Shown: positions 1 to 6,095, numbered from the stretch's first letter. The stretch is 6,376 bases of DNA from an uncultured Neisseria sp. (GCA_947097615.1 CAMURX010000102.1:1-6376), one strand, 5' to 3'. Numbers and translations: made by a program. The notes: a model not told the origin generated them from the letters alone.

Positions 1-47
1 TTACCCATGTCCCCGCACAGGTGTTACCTATGTGTCCGGTCTGTACA
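1..47. mobile_element. Possible end of an insertion sequence, cut by the window edge
   Basis: Two related blocks stand in direct order 23 bases apart: TTACCCATGTCCCCG at 1-15 and TTACCTATGTGTCCG at 24-38. The second is followed by TGTACA at 42-47. Repeated blocks next to a terminal ACA resemble the ends of IS481/IS3-type elements as I remember them. No transposase coding sequence is visible, so any element body would lie to the left of the window. No target-site duplication can be tested. The sequence could also be an unrelated intergenic repeat. Confidence 0.35.
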
Positions 48-103
48 GCGGGCGCAGGAGAGGGAGTCGGGTTCGCGGCGGGATGTTCGGTTTCAGAAAC
101 GGC

Positions 104-123
104 ATTCCCGCGAAGGCGGGAAC
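104..123. repeat. dRS3-like 20-mer repeat
   Basis: The sequence fits ATTCCC-N8-GGGAAC, one base from the neisserial dRS3 pattern ATTCCC-N8-GGGAAT. Its inner bases extend the symmetry: TTCCCGC at 105-111 pairs with GCGGGAA at 116-122 around a 4-base loop. In Neisseria such repeats flank larger intergenic mosaic elements and serve as integration targets for filamentous prophages and some insertion sequences. Only one copy is seen here, so it is a solitary remnant or the edge of an array. Confidence 0.65.
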
Positions 124-153
124 GGCCTTTTGGTTTTCCATCCGACAAACGGT

Positions 154-223
154 ACAAAGGCCGTCTGAAAGCCCGATTTTCGGTTTTAACTTCGTTGAAG
201 CTGCGCTTTCAGACGGCCTTTGT
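154..223 (-). terminator. Inverted pair of AG-DUS downstream of cysA, probable terminator
   Basis: An exact AGGCCGTCTGAA lies on the plus strand at 158-169 and another on the minus strand at 208-219. With flanking bases they form a perfect 19-base inverted repeat, 154-172 and 205-223, with a 32-base loop. It begins 30 bases beyond the cysA stop. Inverted DUS pairs after genes are common in Neisseria and often act as terminators. There is no strong T-run after the stem on the minus strand, so termination is inferred while the uptake-sequence identity is direct. Confidence 0.7.
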
Positions 224-252
224 CCGCTTGCACGGCTGCTTGGGGCTGCCTG

Positions 253-1323
253 TCAGATGGCGTAGTCGATCAACTCGCTTTGACCGAAGACGTAGATTTG
301 GCGCGGGGCGAGGGGGAGGGTTTGGCCGAGTTGCAGGTTCAGGCGGGCGGCTTCGGCGGCGGGGAGGTCGGCCTGTATCTGGCGGCCGTCTTCGAGGCGC
401 AGGGTGAGGTGGACAAGGGCGCCGCTGTGGCGGATGTGGGCGAGGACGGCGGCGAGCATGGGGCGGCCTGCGTCTATCTGCCATTCGTGCGGACGGATGT
501 AGGCGGTGGCGGTCTGCTCCTGCCAGCGGCGCTGCGTGTCGAGCGGCCAGGCATAGTTTTCATAGTGCCACACGCCTTTTTCGATGCGGCCTTCGAAGGC
601 TTCGGTGTTGCCGAGAAAGCCGGTGACGAAGGCGTTGGCGGGGCGCAGGTAGATGTCGTCGGCGCTGCCGCTCTGTTCGATGCGGCCTTGGTTCATGACG
701 ACGATTTGGTCGGACACTTCGAGGGCTTCTTCCTGGTCGTGGGTGACGAGGATGCTGGTGATGCCCAGTTCGTGGTGGATGTCGCGCAGCCAGGTGCGCA
801 GTTCTTTGCGCACTTTGGCATCGAGCGCGCCGAAGGGTTCGTCAAGCAGGAGGAGTTTGGGTTCGACGGCGAGGGCACGGGCAAGGGCGATGCGCTGGCG
901 TTGGCCGCCGGAGAGCTGGTGCGGATAGGCTTTGGCGAGGTGGCCGAGGCGGACGAGGCTTAGGAGTGCTTCGACTTTGGCGCGGATTTGTTCTTTTCCC
1001 GGCCGTTCGGCGCGGGGTTTGACGGTGAGGCCGAAGGCGACGTTGTCGAAGACGTTCATGTGGCGGAACAGGGCGTAGTGCTGGAAGACGAAGCCGACTT
1101 TGCGTTCGCGCACGTGTTTGGCGGTGACGTCTTGGCCGTCGAAGAGGATTTTGCCGCCGTCGGCGTTTTCGAGTCCGGCGATGATGCGCAGGAGGGTGGT
1201 TTTGCCGCAGCCGGAGGGGCCGAGCAGGGAGGTGAGTTTGCCCGTCGGCGCGGTGAGGGAGATGTTTTTCAGGGCGTGGAAGGCGCCGAAGTGTTTGTTT
1301 AGGTTTTCGATGGTGATGCTCAT
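253..1323 (-). CDS. cysA: Sulfate/thiosulfate ABC transporter ATP-binding protein CysA
   Basis: This is the ATPase subunit that powers sulfate and thiosulfate import through the CysT/CysW channel on the cytoplasmic face of the inner membrane. The 356-residue product has all ABC motifs: Walker [10 protein letters not shown] at 35-43, Q-loop glutamine 81, signature LSGGQ at 137-141, Walker B LLLLDEP around 157-163, D-loop GALD at 165-168 and H-loop histidine 195. The part after about residue 240 is the C-terminal regulatory (TOBE-like) extension usual for CysA. I place the start at the ATG whose first base is 1323, because AAAGGA lies 7 bases upstream and the ATG overlaps the cysW stop as ATGA. 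The frame stays open upstream to 1626, but that part is antisense-like and lacks family similarity. It is the last gene of cysT-cysW-cysA. Assignment rests on length, motifs and gene order; other importer ATPases share the motifs. Confidence 0.93.
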   Translation of the reverse strand: MSITIENLNKHFGAFHALKNISLTAPTGKLTSLLGPSGCGKTTLLRIIAGLENADGGKILFDGQDVTAKHVRERKVGFVFQHYALFRHMNVFDNVAFGLTVKPRAERPGKEQIRAKVEALLSLVRLGHLAKAYPHQLSGGQRQRIALARALAVEPKLLLLDEPFGALDAKVRKELRTWLRDIHHELGITSILVTHDQEEALEVSDQIVVMNQGRIEQSGSADDIYLRPANAFVTGFLGNTEAFEGRIEKGVWHYENYAWPLDTQRRWQEQTATAYIRPHEWQIDAGRPMLAAVLAHIRHSGALVHLTLRLEDGRQIQADLPAAEAARLNLQLGQTLPLAPRQIYVFGQSELIDYAI

Positions 1324-2171
1324 GCTTCGCTCCTTTGCGCGGCCGCCAGTTTGCGCGCCTGTATCCTGCCGATGAGGTTTTGCACGGCCAGGGTGGCGAC
1401 GGCCAGCAGGGCGAGCACGCTCGAGAGGGCGAAGGCGGCGGTGAAGTTGTATTCGTTGTAGAGGATTTCGACCAGAAGCGGGATGGTGTTGGTTTCGCCG
1501 CGTATGTGGCCGGAGACGACGCTCACCGCGCCGAACTCGCCCATGGCGCGGGCGTTGGTGAGGATGAGGCCGTAGAGCAGCGCCCATTTGATGTTGGGCA
1601 GGGTGACGCGCCAAAACATCTGCCAAGCGTTCGCGCCCAGAATCAGGGCGGCCTGCTCTTCGCTGTCGCCCTGCGCCTGCATCAGCGGAATCAGTTCGCG
1701 GGCGACGAAGGGGAAGGTGACGAACAGGGTGGCGAGGACAATGCCGGGCACGGCGAAGATGATTTGCAGGCCGCGCGCTTCGAGCCAGCCGCCGAAGGCG
1801 GTGTGCGCGCCGAAAAGGAGGACGAACATCAGCCCGGCGACGACGGGCGATACGGAAAACGGCAGATCAAGCAGGGTGGTGAGCAGCTGTTTGCCGCGAA
1901 AATCGAAGCGGGTGAGCAGCCAGGCAGCGGCGATGCCGAGCACGGCGTTGACGGGCACGACCACGGCCGCCGTCAGCAGGGTCAGACGGACGGCGGAACG
2001 CGCTTCGGCATCGGCGAGGGCGGCGAGATAGAGCCGCCAGCCGCCTTTGAGTGCTTCGGCAAACACCGCCGCCAGCGGGACGACCAGCATCAGCAGCAGA
2101 AACAGCAGCGCGGCGGCGGTCAGCAGCAGGCGCAGAAAGCGCGGCTCGGTGATGTTCGGATTGGTTTTCAT
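1320..2171 (-). CDS. cysW: Sulfate/thiosulfate ABC transporter permease CysW
   Basis: This is one of the two inner-membrane permease subunits that form the sulfate/thiosulfate channel with CysT. The 283-residue product is very hydrophobic, with a first membrane segment near residues 14-38 and several more to about 265. The cytoplasmic EAA loop that docks on the ATPase is near 171-192 ([10 protein letters not shown], then a TLP). A second family block, [11 protein letters not shown], follows at 211-221. The start at 2171 forms an ATGA overlap with the cysT stop, which implies translational coupling. An in-frame ATG at 2204 would add 11 residues inside cysT but has no better ribosome site. The 3' end overlaps cysA in the same ATGA manner. 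Position between cysT and cysA and the sequence blocks favour CysW over other importer permeases. Confidence 0.9.
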   Translation of the reverse strand: MKTNPNITEPRFLRLLLTAAALLFLLLMLVVPLAAVFAEALKGGWRLYLAALADAEARSAVRLTLLTAAVVVPVNAVLGIAAAWLLTRFDFRGKQLLTTLLDLPFSVSPVVAGLMFVLLFGAHTAFGGWLEARGLQIIFAVPGIVLATLFVTFPFVARELIPLMQAQGDSEEQAALILGANAWQMFWRVTLPNIKWALLYGLILTNARAMGEFGAVSVVSGHIRGETNTIPLLVEILYNEYNFTAAFALSSVLALLAVATLAVQNLIGRIQARKLAAAQRSEA

Positions 2172-2995
2172 GCCTTTGCCCCCGCGCGCCGTCCCAGCGC
2201 CCATTGCGCCGCGTTCAACGCCATCAGGATGGCAAACGAAATCAGCAGCATAAAGAGGGCGACGGCTGACGCGCCCTGCACGTCATACTGTTCCAGACGG
2301 CCGGTGATAATCAGCGGCAGGATTTCCGACTGCATGGGAATATTGCCGGCGATGAAAATCACCGAGCCGTATTCGCCCGTTGCCCGCGCAAACATCATGC
2401 CCGCCCCCGTCAAAAGCGCGGGCATCATTTCCGGCAGCAGCACGCGGCGGAACACCGTGAGACGGTTTGCCCCCAGCGTGGCCGCCGCCTCTTCGTATTC
2501 GCCCGACAGTTCTTCCAAAACGGGCTGCACGGCGCGGACGATAAAGGGCAGACTGACGAATACCAGCGCAATCCAGATGCCGATCGGCGTGAAAGCGATT
2601 TTGAAAGGGAAAAACCGCCCCAACCAGCCGTTGGGCGCGTAGATAGTAGCCAGCGCGATGCCGGTAACCGCCGTCGGCAGCGCGAAGGGCAGATCGACCA
2701 GTGCGTCGGCCAGCTTCCTGCCGGGAAAGTCGTAGCGCACCAGCACCCACGCCGTCAGCGTGCCGAACACGATATTGGCCAGCATGGCGAGAAACGACAT
2801 TTTCAGCGTCAGCCACACCGCCGCGAGCACGCGCGGCTCCGACACCGTCTGCCACAGCCCTTGCCAGCCCGTCTGCGCCGACACCGCCGCCATCATGGCA
2901 AAGGGCAGCACCACCAGCAGCGACAGACACAGCACGGTAATGCCCAGACTGACGGAAAAGCCCGGCAAAACGGAAGGAGATTTGAGCAGGCGCAT
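2168..2995 (-). CDS. cysT: Sulfate/thiosulfate ABC transporter permease CysT (CysU)
   Basis: This is the first gene of the operon and encodes the other permease half of the importer. The 275-residue product is close to the usual CysT length. It shows the opening PGFSVSLGIT, the block DLPFALPTAV at 101-110, SLPFIVRAVQPVLEEL at 148-163, the EAA loop EEAAATLGANR at 168-178 and GEYGSVIFIAGNIP at 207-220, all typical of CysT. I chose the ATG at 2995 because GGGAG lies 7 bases upstream; an in-frame TTG at 3016 has no such site. The stop overlaps cysW as ATGA. No sulfate-binding protein gene (sbp or cysP) lies beside it, so the solute-binding partner must be encoded elsewhere. Regulation by a CysB-type activator is usual for this family, but I saw no convincing operator. 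Confidence 0.92.
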   Translation of the reverse strand: MRLLKSPSVLPGFSVSLGITVLCLSLLVVLPFAMMAAVSAQTGWQGLWQTVSEPRVLAAVWLTLKMSFLAMLANIVFGTLTAWVLVRYDFPGRKLADALVDLPFALPTAVTGIALATIYAPNGWLGRFFPFKIAFTPIGIWIALVFVSLPFIVRAVQPVLEELSGEYEEAAATLGANRLTVFRRVLLPEMMPALLTGAGMMFARATGEYGSVIFIAGNIPMQSEILPLIITGRLEQYDVQGASAVALFMLLISFAILMALNAAQWALGRRAGAKA

Positions 2996-3028
2996 ACAGG
3001 CGCTCCCGACAGGCAAAAACAGCCGCGC

Positions 3029-3057
3029 ACTCTATCGGAGGCCATCTGAAAAACCAA
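3029..3057 (-). promoter_or_regulatory. Weak candidate promoter for cysTWA
   Basis: On the minus strand TTGGTT (plus positions 3052-3057) is followed after 17 bases by TAGAGT (3029-3034), about 30 bases before the cysT start. The -35 matches the sigma-70 consensus at 3 of 6 bases and the -10 at 4 of 6. Spacing and position fit, but the match is poor, as expected for an activator-dependent promoter or by chance. Confidence 0.2.
3039..3050 (+). repeat. One-mismatch AG-DUS (AGGCCATCTGAA)
   Basis: This differs from AGGCCGTCTGAA at one base. It lies in the divergent region 44 bases upstream of cysT and has no inverted partner, so it cannot form the usual terminator hairpin. It overlaps the spacer of the weak cysT promoter candidate. 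It is probably a decayed or suboptimal uptake sequence. Confidence 0.6.
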
Positions 3058-3068
3058 GGAACGGCTGG

Positions 3069-3096
3069 TTGTATGCTAAGACGCAAAGGTTATATT
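3069..3096 (+). promoter_or_regulatory. Candidate promoter for the first exported-protein gene
   Basis: TTGTAT at 3069-3074 is followed after 16 bases by TATATT at 3091-3096, which matches the sigma-70 -10 hexamer at 5 of 6 bases. It would start transcription about 100 bases upstream of the gene at 3204, giving a leader that contains the DUS palindrome. It is the best AT-rich candidate between the divergent genes. Position and base match are the only evidence. Confidence 0.3.
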
Positions 3097-3161
3097 CCGC
3101 CGCGCTTCATGACCAAGGACAAAGCGCGTATCATCGCGTTTTCCCGTTTGACCGCAGCCGT

Positions 3162-3185
3162 GCTTTCAGACGGCCGTCTGAAAGC
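3162..3185. repeat. 24-base perfect palindrome of two head-to-head DUS cores
   Basis: The stretch is its own reverse complement over 24 bases. It consists of TTCAGACGGCCG at 3165-3176 and CGGCCGTCTGAA at 3171-3182, which share their central GGCC. Each is an AG-DUS with its first base changed from A to C. Having no loop, it forms a cruciform or very tight hairpin rather than a normal DUS terminator. It lies 18 bases upstream of the start at 3204, within the leader and just before the ribosome site. Confidence 0.85.
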
Positions 3186-3265
3186 CCATCCCGAAAGGAC
3201 ACTATGAAACACCTCATCCCTGCCCTGCTCTTGGCCGCCGCCCTTCCGTCTTTCGCCGCCGACGC
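3172..3265 (+). repeat. Direct repeat: DUS, ribosome site and signal peptide, second copy at 3796-3889
   Basis: These 94 bases recur at 3796-3889, offset 624, with about ten mismatches, only one of them in the first 40 bases. The copy covers the uptake-sequence core, the linker, AAAGGA, the ATG and the signal peptide codons. It marks the left end of the tandem gene duplication. The pattern shows that the upstream control region was copied with the gene, so both copies probably have equal translation signals. Confidence 0.85.
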
Positions 3266-3755
3266 ACCCAAAACCCGCGCCGTCCCCGCGCCCAAAGGCT
3301 TTCCCTTCGCCGTTGAAACCCAAATCCTTTCCGAAGACAGCTATCAGGTAAAAATCACCGATAAAAAAACAGGCAAGGTGCAAACCATCGAAGACCTCAC
3401 CGTCTTTTCCGGCTTTATCGAAGGCAACGCCGACGATCTGGCAACCATACGCGACTACAACGGCGACGGCCATCCCGACATCGCCGTGCGCATAATCGGC
3501 GGCTACACCCTGCCCGCCGACGAGCTGTATCTCTTTGACCCCGCCACCCGGCAGTTTAAAACCGTGCCCGAAGATAAAGACTTCGCCAACAGCGGCGGCG
3601 TCGAAATCATCCGCAAAGGCTGCGTGCGCGTCGATTACAAAAACAGCGCCAGGGATTACTCGCAGGACGACTACTGCTGGAAAAACGGCGGCTGGCAATT
3701 ACAGCGCCCGAACAACGCCAAAGCGCACAAAGCAGCCAAAGCACGCCATAAATAA
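3204..3755 (+). CDS. Exported protein with a calcium-loop-like motif, tandem paralogue 1 (XAC2610-like?)
   Basis: The 183-residue product opens with a clear Sec signal peptide: positively charged MKH, a hydrophobic stretch to about residue 16, and a likely cut after SFA at residue 18. The mature part has one D-Y-N-G-D-G-H-P-D motif at 84-92, an EF-hand/FG-GAP-like calcium loop. It is followed by LYLFDPATRQF at 109-119 and a C-terminal block ending YCWKNGGW at 157-164. Cysteines 140 and 158 could form a disulfide in the periplasm. The loop, then YLFD...F, then a tryptophan-rich end resembles the XAC2610-like family as I remember it. A Xanthomonas member of that family is a periplasmic inhibitor of a lysozyme-like effector; this link is inference. 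AAAGGA at 3194-3199 supports the start. A basic tail (KAHKAAKARHK) follows. The next gene is a paralogue with the same leader. It is coding with high confidence; function is not known. Confidence 0.85.
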   Translation: MKHLIPALLLAAALPSFAADAPKTRAVPAPKGFPFAVETQILSEDSYQVKITDKKTGKVQTIEDLTVFSGFIEGNADDLATIRDYNGDGHPDIAVRIIGGYTLPADELYLFDPATRQFKTVPEDKDFANSGGVEIIRKGCVRVDYKNSARDYSQDDYCWKNGGWQLQRPNNAKAHKAAKARHK

Positions 3756-3765
3756 GCCAACCGTT

Positions 3766-3807
3766 TTTCAGACGGCCTGTTGCCGGATGGTAAAAGGCCG
3801 TCTGAAA
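3766..3807 (+). terminator. Inverted pair of AG-DUS between the two paralogues
   Basis: An exact DUS on the minus strand at 3767-3778 faces one on the plus strand at 3795-3806. The stem is 13 bases and the loop 16. It starts 10 bases after the first paralogue's stop. The right arm belongs to the duplicated leader of the second paralogue. No T-run follows, so termination may be partial and some read-through into the next gene is plausible. Confidence 0.65.
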
Positions 3808-3827
3808 GCCCATCGCGAAAGGACACT

Positions 3828-4388
3828 ATGAAACACTTCATCCCCACCCTGCTTTTGGCCGCTGCGATTCCCGCTTTCGCCGCCGACGCGCCTACCGACG
3901 ACACTGTTGTCGAAACCCACGCCGTCGCCACGCCGGACAGCTTTCCCTTTACCATCGAAGCGCAAATCCTGCCTGAAAACGGCTACCGGCTGAAAATCAC
4001 CGACAAACAAACCGGCAAAGTGCAAATCACCCAAGAAGAGGCCGCACCCTCCTCCGTCGGCGGCCTCAAACTGGCAGACGTAGCCGGCAGGCTGGCCGAT
4101 GTCAGCACCGACTACAACGGCGACGGCCATCCCGATATCGCCGTGCCGATCAGCGGCGCCTACGGCAACACTGCCGACGAGCTGTATCTGTTCGACCCCG
4201 CCACGCGGCAGTTTAAACCCGTCCCCGACGGCAAAGGCTTCGCCTACGACGGCAATGTCAAAGTTATCCGCAAAGGCTGCGTGCGCGTCGAATACAAAAG
4301 CAGCATCATGGATTACAGTCAGGACGATTACTGCTGGAAAAACGGCGGCTGGGAAATGTTGCGCCTGAAAAACGCCAAAGCGCACTAG
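3828..4388 (+). CDS. Exported protein with a calcium-loop-like motif, tandem paralogue 2, 3' end set by a mobile element
   Basis: The 186-residue product is a paralogue of the preceding gene. It has a signal peptide (MKHFIPTLLLAAAIPAFA, cut near residue 18), the D-Y-N-G-D-G-H-P-D motif at 95-103, LYLFDPATRQF at 119-129, cysteines 151 and 169, and YCWKNGGW at 168-175. By eye the part from the calcium-like loop onward is about three quarters identical to paralogue 1. The N-terminal half has diverged more and carries a short insertion after the signal peptide. AAAGGA lies 4 bases before the ATG; the frame is open back to 3780, but the signal peptide fixes the start at 3828. The stop TAG at 4386-4388 is formed by the end of the foldback element. 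Sequence beyond that element resembles the missing tail of paralogue 1, so the basic tail seems to be lost. The core domain is intact. Function is unknown, with the same XAC2610-like suggestion. Confidence 0.83.
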   Translation: MKHFIPTLLLAAAIPAFAADAPTDDTVVETHAVATPDSFPFTIEAQILPENGYRLKITDKQTGKVQITQEEAAPSSVGGLKLADVAGRLADVSTDYNGDGHPDIAVPISGAYGNTADELYLFDPATRQFKPVPDGKGFAYDGNVKVIRKGCVRVEYKSSIMDYSQDDYCWKNGGWEMLRLKNAKAH

Positions 4389-4551
4389 GGTGTGTTGACA
4401 ATCAGCCTTGTGGCGGTGTTTTTGGCAAAAAATACCCGCCTGCCGCGTCAAAAATCCTCGCAAGGTGTCCAACCTTGCTGCGTTTTTTTCCTTGCATTCG
4501 GGCATTTTTTACTCAAAAACCGTCCTGCAAGCTGAATGTCAACACACCCTA
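4386..4551. mobile_element. Foldback (MITE-like) element with 15-16-base perfect terminal inverted repeats
   Basis: CTAGGGTGTGTTGACA at 4385-4400 is the exact reverse complement of 4537-4552, and similarity continues inward with small gaps (ATCAG against CTGAA). Internal arms also match: 4418-4438 against 4499-4520. The midpoint, 4468.5, falls in the loop of a central hairpin. The whole is therefore one long imperfect palindrome with no coding capacity. Flanking 4-base repeats can be read as CTAG (an IS5-family style target) or as GCAC outside TAGGG...CCCTA. The ends do not match the neisserial Correia element, which begins TATAGTGG. It is probably a non-autonomous element mobilised by a DDE transposase encoded elsewhere. 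Confidence 0.75.
4460..4489 (+). terminator. Hairpin with T-run at the centre of the foldback element
   Basis: GCAAGGT at 4460-4466 pairs with ACCTTGC at 4472-4478 around a 5-base loop. After a 4-base gap come seven T residues at 4483-4489. This resembles an intrinsic terminator for transcripts from the second paralogue. The 4-base gap weakens the case, and the stem also forms part of the element's foldback symmetry. Confidence 0.4.
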
Positions 4552-4586
4552 GCACGGCAAAGCCCGCCGCAAACTAAGCAAACCGC

Positions 4587-4629
4587 TTTTCAGACGGCCT
4601 GTTGACGGACAACGAAGGCCGTCTGAAAA
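4587..4629 (+). terminator. Inverted pair of AG-DUS upstream of the aldehyde dehydrogenase gene
   Basis: An exact minus-strand DUS at 4589-4600 and an exact plus-strand DUS at 4616-4627 form a 14-base perfect stem, 4587-4600 and 4616-4629, with a 15-base loop. It matches the pair between the two paralogues in position and flanking sequence (AACCG before the T-run). It is therefore probably the original terminator of the second paralogue, now pushed about 166 bases away by the mobile element. Confidence 0.7.
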
Positions 4630-4675
4630 GACATCGGAAAAGACACAGACACACCACCGCACAACGGAGACCCCA

Positions 4676-6022
4676 TTGTTCCGCAGCACCCACATCCTCA
4701 GCGGCGCAACGCTTTACGAGCGTCCCGCGCAAAGCGCGCAAGCATTTCAGACGGCCTTGTCCGGGCTGAAAACGCGCCAACGCGCCTTCGCAGCCCTTTC
4801 CGCCGCCGAACGCGCCGCCGCCCTCGAAGCCTTCGGCGGCAGGCTCGAAGCAGAAAGCGGCCGCCTCGCCCGCATGATTTGCGAAGAAGTCGGCCGCTGC
4901 CTGCGCGAATGCGAAGCCGAGATGGACAAATCCGTCTCCCTCATCCGCTATTATGTGAAGCTCGCCCCCCAGCTTCTGCAACACCAAACCATCGCCACCC
5001 AGGCCAGCCTCAGCCAGGTGCGCTTCGAGCCCTTGGGCGTGGTGCTGGCCGTGATGCCGTGGAACTACCCCGTGTGGCAGATTATCCGCTTTGCCGTGCC
5101 CGCCCTCTGCTCCGGCAATGCCTGCTTAGTGAAACCCGCGCCCAGCGTGGCCCGCGTAACCGCCGCCCTGTTTGATATTGTCGGCAGCGAATTGCCCTGG
5201 CGCGCCGCCTGGCTGGCACACGAAGACGTAGAACACGCCATCGCCCAAACCGATGCGCTGGCCTTCACTGGCTCTGCCAACGTCGGCCGCCGCCTGGCCG
5301 GTTATGCCGGAAGCCACCTGAAAAAATGCGTGATGGAGCTCGGCGGCAGCAACGCCTTCATCGTGCTCGACGATGCCGACATCGCCCAAGCCGCCGCCGA
5401 CGCCTGCTACGCCCGCTTCCGCGATGCCGGCCAATCCTGCAACGCCGGCAAACGCATCATTCTCACCAAAGGCATCGCCGCAGAATTCACCCAACTCTTC
5501 CTCGAACACTGCCGTCGCCTCACCCCCGGCTGCCCGCTCGATCCCGACACCACCCTCGCCCCGCTGCACCGCAAAGACCTGCAGCTGCAAGTGCACGAAC
5601 AAGTGCAGGACGCGCTCGAACACGGCGCCAAACTGCTGCTCGGCGGCGAGCTGCCAAATGAAGCCGACACCACTTTCTACCCCGCTACCGTGCTCGATGA
5701 CATCACCCCTGCCTGCCGCATGTACCGCGAAGAAGTGTTCGGCCCCGCCGTGGGCATTTTCCACGCCCGCGATGCCGCCGATGCCGTGCGCCTGGCCAAC
5801 GACAACCCCTTCGGGCTCGGTGCCAGCATCTACTCCGCCAACCTCGACAAAGCCTGGGAACTTGGCCAGCAAATCGAAGCCGGCAGCGTATTCATCAACC
5901 GCCACACCAGCAGCGACCTGCGCCTGCCCTTCGGCGGCGTGAAAGACTCCGGCTTCGGGCGCGAACTTTCCGAATTCGGCTTGTATGAATTTGTGAACGT
6001 GAAGGCATATTGGCAGAAATAG
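4676..6022 (+). CDS. NAD(P)-dependent aldehyde dehydrogenase, succinate-semialdehyde (Sad/YneI-like) type
   Basis: This cytosolic enzyme should oxidise an aldehyde to its acid with NAD(P)+. The 448-residue product carries the family's active site: MPWN at 127-130 with asparagine 130, lysine 153 in LVKPAPS, FTGS at 197-200, general base glutamate 221 in ELGGS, nucleophile cysteine 255 in GQSC, and EEVFGP at 352-357. The blocks around KKCVMELGGSNAFIVLDDAD, LPFGGVKDSGFGRELS and the end GLYEF resemble E. coli Sad (YneI), so succinate semialdehyde is the best substrate guess. The cofactor-binding part between residues 153 and 197 looks about ten residues shorter than Sad. The start is a TTG at 4676 with GGAG at 4666-4669; the next in-frame ATG would remove about 66 residues. 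An AG-DUS lies in its early codons. The terminator after it carries the other uptake dialect. No pathway partner is in view. Confidence 0.88.
   Translation: MFRSTHILSGATLYERPAQSAQAFQTALSGLKTRQRAFAALSAAERAAALEAFGGRLEAESGRLARMICEEVGRCLRECEAEMDKSVSLIRYYVKLAPQLLQHQTIATQASLSQVRFEPLGVVLAVMPWNYPVWQIIRFAVPALCSGNACLVKPAPSVARVTAALFDIVGSELPWRAAWLAHEDVEHAIAQTDALAFTGSANVGRRLAGYAGSHLKKCVMELGGSNAFIVLDDADIAQAAADACYARFRDAGQSCNAGKRIILTKGIAAEFTQLFLEHCRRLTPGCPLDPDTTLAPLHRKDLQLQVHEQVQDALEHGAKLLLGGELPNEADTTFYPATVLDDITPACRMYREEVFGPAVGIFHARDAADAVRLANDNPFGLGASIYSANLDKAWELGQQIEAGSVFINRHTSSDLRLPFGGVKDSGFGRELSEFGLYEFVNVKAYWQK
4746..4757 (-). repeat. Exact AG-DUS inside the aldehyde dehydrogenase gene
   Basis: TTCAGACGGCCT on the plus strand is an exact minus-strand DUS. 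It is translated as part of the residues AFQTAL near position 25. Intragenic uptake sequences are less common than intergenic ones. It is the last AG-DUS in the window reading left to right. Confidence 0.85.
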
Positions 6023-6030
6023 CGCGGCAG

Positions 6031-6071
6031 AAGGCTACCCGAAAATGCGAAACCGTTTTTCAGGTAGCCTT
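6031..6071 (+). terminator. Terminator hairpin made of Eikenella-type DUS
   Basis: AGGCTACCCGAA at 6032-6043 (one mismatch) faces an exact minus-strand AGGCTACCTGAA at 6059-6070. The stem pairs AAGGCTACC with GGTAGCCTT, then, after one C-A mismatch, GAAAA with TTTTC, leaving an 11-base loop. It begins 8 bases after the aldehyde dehydrogenase stop. The AT-rich run after it supports termination. AGGCTACCTGAA is the dialect described for Eikenella, not the AG-DUS used elsewhere in the window. Confidence 0.7.
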
Positions 6072-6095
6072 ATATATTTCGCGATATATTTCGCG
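6072..6095. repeat. Two perfect copies of a 12-base tandem repeat
   Basis: ATATATTTCGCG occurs at 6072-6083 and again at 6084-6095 without mismatch, directly after the terminator stem. With two copies it could vary in number between strains. No coding frame crosses it. Its AT-rich part might serve as a -10 region for transcription towards hpnC, but no good -35 was seen. Confidence 0.75.

Noticed and set aside
220..963. A 247-codon plus-strand open frame antisense to cysA
   Set aside because: It is an antisense shadow of a GC-rich gene, with low-complexity composition and no family motif, while cysA on the other strand has all ABC motifs.
1335..2642. A 435-codon plus-strand open frame across cysW and cysT
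   Set aside because: It runs antisense through two well-supported permease genes, and its composition (glutamine, glycine and arginine runs) is that of a reverse-strand shadow.
3109..3207. A 32-codon open frame ending in an ATGA overlap with the first exported-protein gene
   Set aside because: It has no ribosome site, its last third simply translates the DUS and the ribosome-binding region, and the same reading occurs in the second leader because that segment was duplicated.
4395..4400. Perfect TTGACA hexamer in each terminal repeat of the foldback element, as a promoter
   Set aside because: Both copies point inward, and 17 bases downstream there is only GTTTTT, a poor -10 hexamer.
3768..4505. 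A 245-codon minus-strand open frame across the second paralogue and the foldback element
   Set aside because: It is antisense to a gene with a signal peptide and conserved motifs and runs into a mobile element; a similar shadow occurs opposite paralogue 1.
4385..4552. Identification of the foldback element as a Correia element
   Set aside because: Correia ends begin TATAGTGGATTAA; these ends begin TAGGGTGTGTTGACA, and the internal sequence is also different.
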